64,000 nucleotides of DNA, from assembly GCA_035342095.1 (NCBI GenBank), contig DAOQWL010000011.1:28439-92438 (forward strand), written 5' to 3'. Shown in pieces: positions 32,367 to 41,247 of the stretch (position 1 is its first letter; every line of letters starts with the position of its first letter). The notes below the pieces were generated by a model, which was not told the origin of the DNA, made no database searches, and saw only the letters and a list, made by a program, of their open reading frames with translations. This stretch comes from PLanc-01 sp035342095 (GTDB lineage: Bacteria; Planctomycetota; Phycisphaerae; Sedimentisphaerales; Anaerobacaceae). Made by a program: the position numbers and the translations under genes.

Positions 32367-33668
32367 ATGGGTCGAAGATCTCATAGATCGCAGGGCAAGG
32401 CCTCTGTTTCGAAGGACGCAGGACCCAGCCGAAGTTGTGACTCCACGACCCGCGTGACAGACAGCGGCGCCGTGCCTCATCCGTTCGTCTGCTACGCAGG
32501 GATAGCCCTGTCCTTCCTGGTCGCGTGGGCTCTCTATCAGACGAAGATCCTCGACCCGCACGCCCATTTCTATGCCCCGATCGGGCTGCTGATTGCCTTC
32601 TATACGATCCACGCCATGGCGACCGACAAACAGGTCTACCTGAAGCGACGGTTCCGCCAGGTGATTCCCAAAGCCCTGTGCAAATACGTCTTCCTGGGTC
32701 TGGTCCTGTGGGGGGTCCAAGCGTTCTACGCCGCCCATCCGCTGTACCGGGAGGCGACCGTCAACACCCGTCGGTTCTTCGCCGACTTCTGCCGGCTTTT
32801 CATAGTCCTGGGGTTTCCCTACTTCATTCTGGCGGAGAAGTATCGCTACTCCGTCGACAACGCCATGGGGGACCCGTACCTGCGGGCGGTTTCGCTGCTC
32901 AGAGCCTTGTGGAAACGGCGGTTTGCCCTGGTCCGTCGCAGACTGCTGCAAAGGCCCTATAAACGCATTTACCTCACGGCGATCATCCGAATCCATTACG
33001 TCCCGATCATGGTCGAACAGGTCTACTTGGGCATAGCCAGGCTGTCGGGGAACATCCCGGGTTTCGAGATGCACTGGAGCCTGTCCTCCATCCTGGCCTG
33101 CCTGACCGCCTTGGCGTGGCTGATCGACTCCAACAATGCGGCGGTCGGCTATTTCTGGGAGTCCTGGTTCACCAAGACCCGGATGCGCGAGGTGGACCCG
33201 TATCCCTTGCACTGGCTTGTCGTGCTGATGTGCTACGTGCCGTTCATCGTCTTCGCCGTCCAGTTCATTCCCTTCCCCTCCCTGCCCGACAACTCGGCCC
33301 CCCTGCTGCACGACCCAGGATGGAACAGGGCCATCGACATCGCGTTGATCGTGTTCCTCACCCTGTACATGCTCAGCGGCAGCGCGCTGAGCTTCTCGAC
33401 TTCCAACCTGTCCTACAAGAAGATCCAGACGAAGGGCCTGTACGGCATCGTCCGCCACCCCGCTACGGCCTTCAAGCTGGCCTTCTTCGGCCTGAGCTTC
33501 TTCCGCTTCCGAGCCGCCTTTACGGTGACGGGCGCCCTGTGCTACGCCGCCTGGACGACCGTCTACATCCTCAGGGTCCTGGCTGAAGAACAGTTCCTCC
33601 GACGATTCCCCGACTATCGCCAATACATGAAGAACACGAGATACCGTCTCATCCCGAAGGTGTTCTGA
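32367..33668 (+). CDS. Multi-pass membrane protein with C-terminal isoprenylcysteine methyltransferase-like domain
   Basis: 433 residues with about 8-9 hydrophobic segments. The C-terminal quarter has the ICMT/PEMT-type pattern: KGLYGIVRHPATAFKLAFFGLSF near 352, with the RHP motif, then LAEEQFLRRFPDYRQYMKNTRYRLIP near the end. This is the hallmark of SAM-dependent membrane methyltransferases (ICMT, NnrU and phospholipid methyltransferase relatives). The N-terminal part has additional helices not seen in short ICMT proteins. The substrate is unknown; a lipid or isoprenoid is the likeliest guess. Start ATG 32367 has TTGAGG just upstream; the first about 40 residues are polar and could be a misjudged start. 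Confidence 0.75.
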   Translation: MGRRSHRSQGKASVSKDAGPSRSCDSTTRVTDSGAVPHPFVCYAGIALSFLVAWALYQTKILDPHAHFYAPIGLLIAFYTIHAMATDKQVYLKRRFRQVIPKALCKYVFLGLVLWGVQAFYAAHPLYREATVNTRRFFADFCRLFIVLGFPYFILAEKYRYSVDNAMGDPYLRAVSLLRALWKRRFALVRRRLLQRPYKRIYLTAIIRIHYVPIMVEQVYLGIARLSGNIPGFEMHWSLSSILACLTALAWLIDSNNAAVGYFWESWFTKTRMREVDPYPLHWLVVLMCYVPFIVFAVQFIPFPSLPDNSAPLLHDPGWNRAIDIALIVFLTLYMLSGSALSFSTSNLSYKKIQTKGLYGIVRHPATAFKLAFFGLSFFRFRAAFTVTGALCYAAWTTVYILRVLAEEQFLRRFPDYRQYMKNTRYRLIPKVF

Positions 33669-33794
33669 TATCGGGGATCGCCAGTGCAGATCGAATGTCA
33701 TCCGGCAGGCTTTCCATTTGCGTCTGCGCCATCATGGCCGTATGATAGCATGAGCAATGCACCAGACGTCTTTATCCGATCTCAGGAGGCTGGT

Positions 33795-34775
33795 ATGCAC
33801 TCGCATCGACGCGGCGCGAACGGCACCTCACGCAGGGAGTTTCTCCGCCAGCTTTCGCTGGGCATCGCGGGATCGGCCCTGACCGGGAGCATGGCATCCG
33901 GGGCTAAGGAAGCATCGCCGGCGACTGCCGAATCAGGCGGACCGCTGCTGCCGACGATTCGATTGGGGAATCACGAGGTCACCCGCCTGATCGTGGGCGC
34001 CAATCCCCTCAGCGGATACTCCTACCTGGGCTCCTCGATGGATCAGGAGATGCGCGAGTACTTCACGCGCGACCGAGTCGTCGAGTTCCTCACGCAGTGC
34101 GAACACGCGGGGATCAACACGCACCAGTTCCACGATGTCGCGTCGATGGCCGGCATCATCCGAACCTTGCGGGAGCAGGGCTCGAAGATGCAGTTCATCT
34201 GCCTGCATTCCGGCGGCGGGATCGAGGAGGTAATCCGCGACACACAACCCATCGCGGTCGTCCATCACGGCGGGGTCACCGACTCGCTCTTTCGCCAGGG
34301 CAAGAGCGAGCAGGTCCACGATTTCGTCAAACGCGTCCGCGACGCGGGCGTTCTGGCCGGCGTCTCCGCCCACAATCCCGACTGCGTCAAGCGGATCGCC
34401 GACGAAGGCTGGCAGGTCGATTTCTTCATGACCTGTTTCCACAATCTGACCAGATCCCAGGAGGAACAGGCCAAGATGCCGCCCGCCGACGCGATGCCGA
34501 AGGGCCACGGGTTCTTCGCCTCCGATCCCATGGCGATGACCGACGTGGTCCGGCAGGTCAGGCAACCATGCCTGGGCTTCAAGATCCTCGCCGCCGGCCG
34601 GAAATGCGATACGCCCCAGGCGGTGCAGTCGGCGTTCCAGTTCGCCTTCGAGCGTCTCAAGCCCATCGACGCCGTCATCGTCGGCATGTACCCCCGCCAC
34701 CGCGACCAAATCTCCGAAAACGCCGCCCTCGCAAGACAGTTCGGCGCAGCGAAGGATGCGTGGCCAATTCCATAG
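33795..34775 (+). CDS. Tat-exported protein of unknown function, TIM-barrel-like
   Basis: 326 residues with a twin-arginine signal (TSRREFLRQLSLGIAGSALTGSMASG), so exported folded, often with a bound metal or cofactor. The mature part begins TIRLGNHEVTRLIVGANPLSGYSYLG and shows a repeating strand-helix rhythm: FLTQCEHAGINTHQFHD, MQFICLHSGGG, PIAVVHHGGVTDSLF, GVLAGVSAHNPD, FFMTCFHN, GFKILAAGRKCDTP, DAVIVGMYPRHRDQI. This resembles an aldo/keto-reductase-like or sugar-phosphate-isomerase-like barrel. Start ATG 33795 has AGGAGG five bases upstream. The reaction cannot be named; the conserved-looking His residues hint at a metal site. Confidence 0.7.
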   Translation: MHSHRRGANGTSRREFLRQLSLGIAGSALTGSMASGAKEASPATAESGGPLLPTIRLGNHEVTRLIVGANPLSGYSYLGSSMDQEMREYFTRDRVVEFLTQCEHAGINTHQFHDVASMAGIIRTLREQGSKMQFICLHSGGGIEEVIRDTQPIAVVHHGGVTDSLFRQGKSEQVHDFVKRVRDAGVLAGVSAHNPDCVKRIADEGWQVDFFMTCFHNLTRSQEEQAKMPPADAMPKGHGFFASDPMAMTDVVRQVRQPCLGFKILAAGRKCDTPQAVQSAFQFAFERLKPIDAVIVGMYPRHRDQISENAALARQFGAAKDAWPIP

Positions 34776-35238
34776 TCCCGTCGGTTCTCGCCTCTCACTT
34801 TCGCCATCTCGCCCCCTCCTGAGGTTCTCCGTTTGCATCCCTGCAGACTCACTCACACAATGACATGTGAGGTCTGGGGCCTTTGTGCCCCGTGAGATGG
34901 CAATATGCGAAAGAGAACCGCCGGCTCAGGCCGCAAGCCGACCGATGCCCAGCCGAAATGGCCGGGCTGGGGAAGTTCGCCGCTTTTCAGCCTCCAGCAC
35001 AATGTGCGATTAGGCCCGTTCCAGCAGAAGTGGAGGCGAGAATCGGTCACGTCAGAAAATGTCCCTCGGTCTGAGGCTTCACATTTCACACTTCGCTCGC
35101 TGCCCTGCGTCCCCTCCCCACAGGTATCCCCCAATACAACCAGCGACTCTGTTCTCTGCCACCTGAGCCTTGCGACCATATTGTGCCTTGTCACGCATCA
35201 CTTATCCTCCGTCGCCCCTCGCCCGGCGAGTCTAGTTT
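34776..35238. other. Intergenic stretch before the HNH gene
   Basis: About 460 bases with no convincing gene. An open frame on the plus strand (34905 onward) lacks a ribosome site and has an unusual composition rich in Pro, Arg and Ser. The base composition is less GC-rich than the flanks. It may be a decayed or repeated sequence. Confidence 0.5.
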
Positions 35239-35267
35239 TTGCGTTCCCACCGGTCTGTGCTTATAAT
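35239..35267 (+). promoter_or_regulatory. Sigma-70-type promoter of the HNH gene
   Basis: TTGCGT (35239-35244), exactly 17 bases, a perfect TATAAT (35262-35267), 74 bases before the HNH ATG. A 17-codon open frame starting ATG 35275 lies in the leader. Confidence 0.65.
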
Positions 35268-35341
35268 GATTCTATGGCCAAGAGATTTCCAGGCTCCATG
35301 AGATGGAGAATGACGCGTAACTGGTGATTTGGGGGATCGAT

Positions 35342-35761
35342 ATGTCCTTCAGCAAAGAGCAACTCAGAAGGATCTACGACAGAACCTCGGGCTATTGTCA
35401 CATCTGTCAGAAGAAGCTCGCGCGGAACAACTGTGGGCAGAGGGATGTACGAGGAGCCTGGCAGGTCGAGCATTCAAAGCCTAGAGCAAAGGGTGGCACA
35501 GATAGAATGAACAATCTGTATCCAGCTTGTGTCGACTGCAATTGTCTGAAAGGCGTGAAGACCACTCGTTCGGCTCGGGCAAGAAATGGAAAGACATGTG
35601 CGCCACTCTCGCGGAAGAGGCGAGCGAGGGCCAAGACAGAGAACGCTATCACTTACGGTGTGGTAGGCGCTGCAATCGGTTATGCTGTGCGTCCACCTGC
35701 TGCATTGCTCACCGGGTTGGCGTGTGCGTGCATAGGGCATAAGAAGAATCCCGACAAATAG
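35342..35761 (+). CDS. HNH nuclease-domain protein with hydrophobic C-terminal hairpin
   Basis: 139 residues. The N-terminal HNH domain (about 1-70) has zinc-knuckle cysteines CHICQKKL and CVDCNCLKG and the core EHSKPRAKGGTDRMNNLYPACVDC, as in McrA-type HNH endonucleases. The basic linker (TTRSARARNGK, SRKRRARAK) is followed by a hydrophobic glycine-zipper-like stretch (about 105-134, YGVVGAAIGYAV.. LLTGLACACIG) that could cross the membrane. GC content is visibly lower than in the neighbours, which suggests acquisition. It may be a defence or mobile-element nuclease; no partner methylase or toxin-antitoxin partner is adjacent. Confidence 0.8.
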   Translation: MSFSKEQLRRIYDRTSGYCHICQKKLARNNCGQRDVRGAWQVEHSKPRAKGGTDRMNNLYPACVDCNCLKGVKTTRSARARNGKTCAPLSRKRRARAKTENAITYGVVGAAIGYAVRPPAALLTGLACACIGHKKNPDK

Positions 35762-35845
35762 CCTCACAGGGGCGAACCAAGTTCAAACCTACAGAGAGGG
35801 GGGAACCGAGGCTCAAACCTACACATGTCACAGAGGCGCATTGAG

Positions 35846-37597
35846 ATGCGAAGTACAACACGCAGGTCGTTCGTGGGAAAGCCATTCGCGGAGTCTTTGT
35901 CCGTAGTTCTGATGTGCCTGCTGTGCGCTCAGGCGTATTCGGCGCCTTCAAAGACCCCCGATCCACGACACGGGGGCTCGAAACCTCTTTCGCTTTCCCA
36001 AGTGCAGTTCCAGGGCGAACTGGCTGTCCGCTACTCGGCAGCCACGTACAATCTGCTCACTCGGACGGATCGCTACTCGCTGGACAGCTTCGCAGCCAGC
36101 GCCGCGGGACGACCCGGCGCGCTGTGGTGGGACTGGCCGGGGGACCAGATCGGCCGGTGGTTCTCCGTGCTCCATGTCGCAGAAGGGTACGGCTGGACAC
36201 CGGCTGCCTGGCACCGTCAGGCTGTAGCCGACGTGGTGCTGCCCCTCCAGACAGAGGACGGCCGTTTCGGGCCGCCCGGCGAGGTCGCAGCCGAGGACGT
36301 TCGACTCCTCTCGGGCAACGCGTTTGCTCTGCGTGGTCTGATGGACGCCTATGCGGATACGCGCGACGGGCGCTTCCTTGATGCCGCGCGGAGACTGGGG
36401 CGATATTTCGAGGCGACCGCGGTGACGTGGGAGACACGCCGGGATGGAAAACTCCATGAGTTCTATGGGCATTGCATCGATGGACTCGTCGCCCTATACG
36501 AGCAGGGAGGCGACCGCTGGGCGCTGGCCCTCGCGGAGCGGCTTGCCGAGCACGCCGGACGCACTCCCCACACGCACCACAGCCTGTCCCTCTGTCGGGG
36601 CCTGATCGATCTCGCGCGCGTCACAGGTAAAACACAGCCCCTCGAAGTCGTCGAGGACTATCTCGTCTGGTGCCGGGAACATCAGCATGTCACCGGCGCG
36701 CTGCCCGAGTCGCTGCCCGAGTCGCCGCAGGATGAAGGGTGCGGACTGGCCGACTGGATCGTGGTCAACCTCATGATGTATCAGGCAACCGGAGAGTATC
36801 GCTACGTGGAGGACGCCGAGCACACGCTGGTCAACCATTTCTTCCTGAACCAGTTCCACACCGGCGGGTTCGGCCATCTTTCGCTCGGCCCGGAGATCGT
36901 GGGCGGCAAGGGCTGGCAGGGTTGGGACGGGCAGTTCGGCAGCGAGAATCCCGGATGCTGCTCGCTCTGGGGCCAATGGGCGTTGGGCCAGTTGGGCCGA
37001 TTCGTCGTGACGCAGTCGGACGATACCGTCTTCGTCAACCTCTATCCCGCCTCTACGATCGCGCTGGCCGACCGAGACGTGCGGCTAGAGATCGCCAGCG
37101 ACTTCCCTCGCATGAGCAAGGTCCAGATTCGCGTGCTCAGCGAGAGACCGCAGGCCTTCACGCTGGCGCTGCGGGCGCCGAGGTGGGCGAAGGACATGCG
37201 AGTTCGCTGTGACGGCGCCGCTGTGGAGGAACACCCTGCGGATGGTTCGCTGCGTCTGGCCCGTACGTGGCAGAGCCGGACAACGATCGACATCACTTTC
37301 ACAAGCGGGCTGCGGACAGTCCCCTGGCCGGCAGACAAACCGAAAGGCGTCGCCCTTTTCGATGGTCCTCTGTGCCTCGGGCTCTCGGCCAAGGTCGCCG
37401 ACGTGGATCTTCCCTGGGCACTCCTGGTTGACGCTTCCGGCCGGCCGCACCTCGACGGCGCAGGCAGGCCGGAGTTGACGGATCCCAACGGCAAGACAGT
37501 CGCCACGTTGGAACCGATCTGCGACCACTGGCTCGAACCCGACGTCAGAGATCCCATCCGGCGACGTGTCCTGTTTCAAACCAAGGTAGTCCAGTGA
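35846..37597 (+). CDS. Secreted GH127-like (DUF1680) beta-L-arabinofuranosidase-type protein
   Basis: 583 residues with a signal peptide (AESLSVVLMCLLCAQAYS). The (alpha/alpha)6 barrel keeps both metal-site signatures of the DUF1680 family: Glu-x-Cys in DEGCGLADWI near 298 and Cys-Cys in NPGCCSLWGQW near 370. In HypBA1 these bind the zinc that activates the nucleophilic cysteine. The N-terminus is shorter than in the GH127 at 55059. Start ATG 35846 has GAGG nine bases upstream; ATG 35825 has none. It heads a three-gene operon with a six-hairpin protein and GH172, so it probably acts on an arabinofuranose- or fructofuranose-containing glycan outside the cytoplasm. Confidence 0.83.
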   Translation: MRSTTRRSFVGKPFAESLSVVLMCLLCAQAYSAPSKTPDPRHGGSKPLSLSQVQFQGELAVRYSAATYNLLTRTDRYSLDSFAASAAGRPGALWWDWPGDQIGRWFSVLHVAEGYGWTPAAWHRQAVADVVLPLQTEDGRFGPPGEVAAEDVRLLSGNAFALRGLMDAYADTRDGRFLDAARRLGRYFEATAVTWETRRDGKLHEFYGHCIDGLVALYEQGGDRWALALAERLAEHAGRTPHTHHSLSLCRGLIDLARVTGKTQPLEVVEDYLVWCREHQHVTGALPESLPESPQDEGCGLADWIVVNLMMYQATGEYRYVEDAEHTLVNHFFLNQFHTGGFGHLSLGPEIVGGKGWQGWDGQFGSENPGCCSLWGQWALGQLGRFVVTQSDDTVFVNLYPASTIALADRDVRLEIASDFPRMSKVQIRVLSERPQAFTLALRAPRWAKDMRVRCDGAAVEEHPADGSLRLARTWQSRTTIDITFTSGLRTVPWPADKPKGVALFDGPLCLGLSAKVADVDLPWALLVDASGRPHLDGAGRPELTDPNGKTVATLEPICDHWLEPDVRDPIRRRVLFQTKVVQ

Positions 37598-37666
37598 CTT
37601 CGCTGTCGTTCGTTGAACGCAGCTCTTCTGTGGAGGTCAGGCAGCATGTGTCAAAGGAGCCCCGCG

Positions 37667-40054
37667 ATGAATCGCATCAGTCTGACTATACCTGTGTTCC
37701 TGCTATTGTGCGGTGCGGCGGGCCGGACTGGCCGGGCCGCGGACTCGAATCCGTCCGAAGCGAGGGATGCGGTGGCTCTCTCTCGGACGGGGTCCGCCTT
37801 CCGTGTGGCTCTCGATGGCCAGGACGTTGTGCGGTTTTCTGTGCCGGAGTTGAGTGGGTGCGGGCTTCCTCGAACTGAGGTCACCGACATCGAAGATGGC
37901 TGGCGGCAAGTCCGGCTGACGTGGGACGTGAGCCGAGAGGTTGCGCAGGACGAACTCTCCATCCAATTCGATCTGGCCTTCGAGCCCGATTTCTGGTGGG
38001 CGCCGCATCTGGCGCCCGCGGAAGGCTACGTCGTGGGTCAGCATGTCTTTCGTGCGCCTGCGATGATCACCCAACGCGGACCTCTGACGCTCGTCCTTGT
38101 GCCCGATCTCGACGTCGTGGGCCAAAGGCCGGAGAATCCCTGGTTCATGGACTACGACGCCATGAAGAAGCAGATGTGGTTGGGCATGGTCCAGACGGAA
38201 ATCCCTCAGCATGTCCTGTTCAAGAAGTCGCCGGGGATGAAGTTCCCGCCGGGACAGGTGGTGCTGAGCTTCTTCCTGACAGCCTATCACGATCGCGGCG
38301 AAGTGAGGAACCCCTGGTCGAAGGTGACGAACTTCCAGTGGAATCGCTGGGGCAGACCGCTCTATGCGAAGGGCGAGCCGATCCCGGCGCCGCTGGAGAA
38401 CTACGTGCGCCACACCTACGACTGGGCGTTCGACGGGTGGGGCAGGTTCGTCTGGCAGGAATTCGACCTCCACGGCGTACACGTCGGCGCCCCACAATTC
38501 ATCGTCAACATCTCGCAGTCGCCCAACTACCCCGGCCCCTGGTATCAGCGGGAATTCCTGTCCATCTGGAACCAGGCGTGGTTCTCGTCTTTGCGGAGTG
38601 CATCGGGCCTCTATCGCTTCGCCCGCGACACGCGGGACCGCGAACTCCTCCGCAAGGCGAATCTGACCAAGGAGCTGGCTCTCGCAGCGCCGATGAAAGA
38701 CGGCATCTTCCCCGCCGTGATCGGCTGCGAGAATACGACTGTCCAGATCGAAGGCAAGGACTACAGGCGGCCGCGTGGATGGGACCAGGCCTCCTGGGGC
38801 AACTCGAACCGCAGTCCCCGCGACCACGGGATCACCTCCCAGTGGTATCACGTCCTGGACGCCAGTTGGACCGCGTTGCTGATGCTGAGATGGCACGAGG
38901 AGTTGGAGAAGGACGAGCGTCTGCTCGACTACGCCCGCACCTACGGAGATCGCCTGCTGACGCTGCAGGACTCGCAGGGCTTCTTCCCCGGCTGGTTGCA
39001 CCCCGAAACGCAGCAGCCCGGTCCCGTGATGAACCAGACGCCGGAAACCGGCATGAGCGTGACGTTTCTGCTGAAGCTGGCGGAGCGGACAGGCGACAAG
39101 AAGTATCGACAGGCCGCGGTACGAGCGATGGACGCGGTCCTGGCGCAGGTCGTCCCGGCGGGTCGCTGGGAGGACTTCGAGACCTACTGGTCCTGTTGCG
39201 GCTGGGGACGCGACAAGTACCTCGGCGCGAAGGTCGAGCGGAACGCCATGCACAAGCAGAACAGTCTCTCATCGTTCTGGACCGCGGAGGCGCTGCTGGC
39301 GACCTACCGCGCGACCGGCCAGTCGTACTATCTGCAGTGGGGCCGGCGCACGCTCGACGAGCTGTCCATGGGTCAGCAGGTGTGGCAGCCGCCGTTCATC
39401 TATGTCCCAGCCCTCGGCGGCTTCGGCGTGATGAATTGCGACGGGGAGTGGAACGACTCTCGCGAGACCCTGTTCGCGGAGCTGTTCCTCGACTACTACC
39501 GCGTGACCGGCAATCCGGACTACTTCGAGCGGGGCGTCGCGGCGTTGAAGTCGGGTTTCATCATGATGTACTGCCCCGAGAATCCGGCGGTCCGCGCGAT
39601 GTGGGAGAAAGTCTATCCCTGGTTCGGACCCGCGGACTACGGATTCACGATGGAGAACTACGGCCACGGCGGCCGGACCACTGCCGAAGGCGAGGGCATG
39701 GGGGTCTTCACCATCTACGACTGGGGCAACGGCGCCGCGGCGGAGGCCGCCATGCGCATCCTCGACCACTACGGACACGTCTACATCGACCGCGCTCGCG
39801 GTCAGGCGTTCGGAGTCGACAAGGTGCAGGTCCGACGCTGCGAGCAGGGATGGGAACTCGTCAACGAAACCGGGCAGTCACGCACTCTGCGAGTCGTCTG
39901 GGACGATGCGAGCGTGCAGCAGGTGCAGATCCGAGACAAGACTCTGGTCCCCATCGTCACCGAAGAAGCGGAGGGAGGACGGACGCTGCCGCTCTACCTG
40001 CGGCAGCCTGTGAGGTCGTTCGCCGTGGAGATTTGCGATGGACCCGTGGAGTAG
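37667..40054 (+). CDS. Secreted six-hairpin ((alpha/alpha)6) glycosidase-like protein, family unassigned
   Basis: 795 residues with a signal peptide (ISLTIPVFLLLCGAAGRTGRA). An N-terminal beta-rich part (about 30-230) is followed by an (alpha/alpha)6-barrel-like part: FSSLRSASGLYRFARDTRDRELL, TSQWYHVLDASWTALLMLRWHEEL, MNQTPETGMSVTFLLKLAERTGDKKY, YWSCCGWGRDKYLG. Such folds occur in GH127, GH88/105 and related families, but no catalytic signature could be assigned. Start ATG 37667 has AAAGGAG seven bases upstream. It lies between GH127-like and GH172 genes in one orientation, with gaps of about 70 bases. The product is presumably an accessory hydrolase for the same glycan. Confidence 0.7.
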   Translation: MNRISLTIPVFLLLCGAAGRTGRAADSNPSEARDAVALSRTGSAFRVALDGQDVVRFSVPELSGCGLPRTEVTDIEDGWRQVRLTWDVSREVAQDELSIQFDLAFEPDFWWAPHLAPAEGYVVGQHVFRAPAMITQRGPLTLVLVPDLDVVGQRPENPWFMDYDAMKKQMWLGMVQTEIPQHVLFKKSPGMKFPPGQVVLSFFLTAYHDRGEVRNPWSKVTNFQWNRWGRPLYAKGEPIPAPLENYVRHTYDWAFDGWGRFVWQEFDLHGVHVGAPQFIVNISQSPNYPGPWYQREFLSIWNQAWFSSLRSASGLYRFARDTRDRELLRKANLTKELALAAPMKDGIFPAVIGCENTTVQIEGKDYRRPRGWDQASWGNSNRSPRDHGITSQWYHVLDASWTALLMLRWHEELEKDERLLDYARTYGDRLLTLQDSQGFFPGWLHPETQQPGPVMNQTPETGMSVTFLLKLAERTGDKKYRQAAVRAMDAVLAQVVPAGRWEDFETYWSCCGWGRDKYLGAKVERNAMHKQNSLSSFWTAEALLATYRATGQSYYLQWGRRTLDELSMGQQVWQPPFIYVPALGGFGVMNCDGEWNDSRETLFAELFLDYYRVTGNPDYFERGVAALKSGFIMMYCPENPAVRAMWEKVYPWFGPADYGFTMENYGHGGRTTAEGEGMGVFTIYDWGNGAAAEAAMRILDHYGHVYIDRARGQAFGVDKVQVRRCEQGWELVNETGQSRTLRVVWDDASVQQVQIRDKTLVPIVTEEAEGGRTLPLYLRQPVRSFAVEICDGPVE

Positions 40055-40125
40055 AACCATGTGACTCCGCCGGGTTCCTGTTGTCACAACGCGGAGAGTA
40101 GCGAAGCAAAGGAAGGAAGGTTCGT

Positions 40126-41247
40126 ATGAAAACGCGTATGGTGTGCGTGGCAATCGCCCTGGCAACGATGATGGCCCCGATCCAATCGGTTCTGTCGGCG
40201 AAGGAAGGGAACACAGGGGACTTGCCTCTCATCAGGAGGGATATCACCACAGGCTTCCGCAACGGAGGGTGGGAGGCCGACCGTTATAGAGACATGGAGA
40301 CACTCGGCGCACACAAGAGCATTGTCATAGCCGATTTGAAGGGCCCGGGCGTGATCCGGCACATTCACACCACGCGGCACTACAAGCGTCCCATTTCCAC
40401 TCGCGGCGTCGTGCTGCGGATCTACTTCGATGACGCCGAGCAGCCGGCGGTGCAGTGCCCCCTGGGGGACTTCTTCGGCGACGGCTGCAACGGCAAGAGC
40501 ATGAACTTCAGCACACCTCTGATCGAGTGCGCCCCAGGCAGCTACAACGTCTACATCCCCATGCCCTTCAAGACCGCGGCGAAGATAGTGCTGTGCAACG
40601 AGACGGACATCAAACTGGACAACTACAGCTACGTGGAATGGGAGCCCTTGTCGCAGTGGAATCCCGATCTGGGCTACTTCCACGCGACGTACGAGCGACG
40701 GGCCTTTCAACTGGCGAACGATGCAGATGTGACGTTCTTCCATGTCGAGGGGGCCGGTCACCTTCTCGGTCGCCAGTTCACCGTGGCCACCGATGAGCCC
40801 CTCTTCAAGAACTTCCATTTCGTGATGGAGGGCAACAACGAGGTGGACATCGATGGACAGGAGCGAAGGCTCGACTACCTGGGGTCGGAGGACTCGTTCA
40901 CATTCAGTTGGGGGTTCCAGAACACGTTCGCCGGCCTCCGGGCGGGCATGCCGCTGGTCACAACAGGCGATTTGAACCTGCTGTCCATCTACCGCTTCCA
41001 CGACCACATGCCCATTCGATTCGCCAGGGAGCTGACATGGTCGATCAACTGGACGCATGAGTTCTGGAAGAACCCCGAATGGCTGGAACCCATTCGACAG
41101 CGCAGGCAGGAAGGCGGCTGTTGGGTGGACTACGCGACGGTCTTCTACTGGTACCAGGACAGCCCGGCTGGGTTCGAGCATCGGCCGATCGAACCGCTCG
41201 ACCAGCGCACCAAGGATCTGCTCAAGTCCTCCAGGAAGACCGACTAG
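40126..41247 (+). CDS. GH172 (DUF2961) family furanosidase
   Basis: 373 residues with a signal peptide (MVCVAIALATMMAPIQSVLS). DUF2961 signatures are seen: KSIVIADLKGPGVIRHIHTT, RIYFDDAEQPAVQCPLGDFFGDG, YNVYIPMPFKTAAKIVLCNE, LDYLGSEDSFTFSWGFQNTFAG. The family is now GH172; known members act on alpha-D-fructofuranosides or, as recently shown, on D-arabinofuranose polymers, and usually form multimers of a double jelly roll. Its TAG stop shares a CTAG palindrome with the stop of the convergent M81 gene (four bases overlap). It is the last gene of the operon 35846-41247. Confidence 0.85.
   Translation: MKTRMVCVAIALATMMAPIQSVLSAKEGNTGDLPLIRRDITTGFRNGGWEADRYRDMETLGAHKSIVIADLKGPGVIRHIHTTRHYKRPISTRGVVLRIYFDDAEQPAVQCPLGDFFGDGCNGKSMNFSTPLIECAPGSYNVYIPMPFKTAAKIVLCNETDIKLDNYSYVEWEPLSQWNPDLGYFHATYERRAFQLANDADVTFFHVEGAGHLLGRQFTVATDEPLFKNFHFVMEGNNEVDIDGQERRLDYLGSEDSFTFSWGFQNTFAGLRAGMPLVTTGDLNLLSIYRFHDHMPIRFARELTWSINWTHEFWKNPEWLEPIRQRRQEGGCWVDYATVFYWYQDSPAGFEHRPIEPLDQRTKDLLKSSRKTD

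Noticed and set aside
37921..40101. A 726-codon plus-strand frame
   Set aside because: Alternative frame of the six-hairpin gene 37667-40054; Arg/Gly/Pro-rich with no signal peptide or domain.
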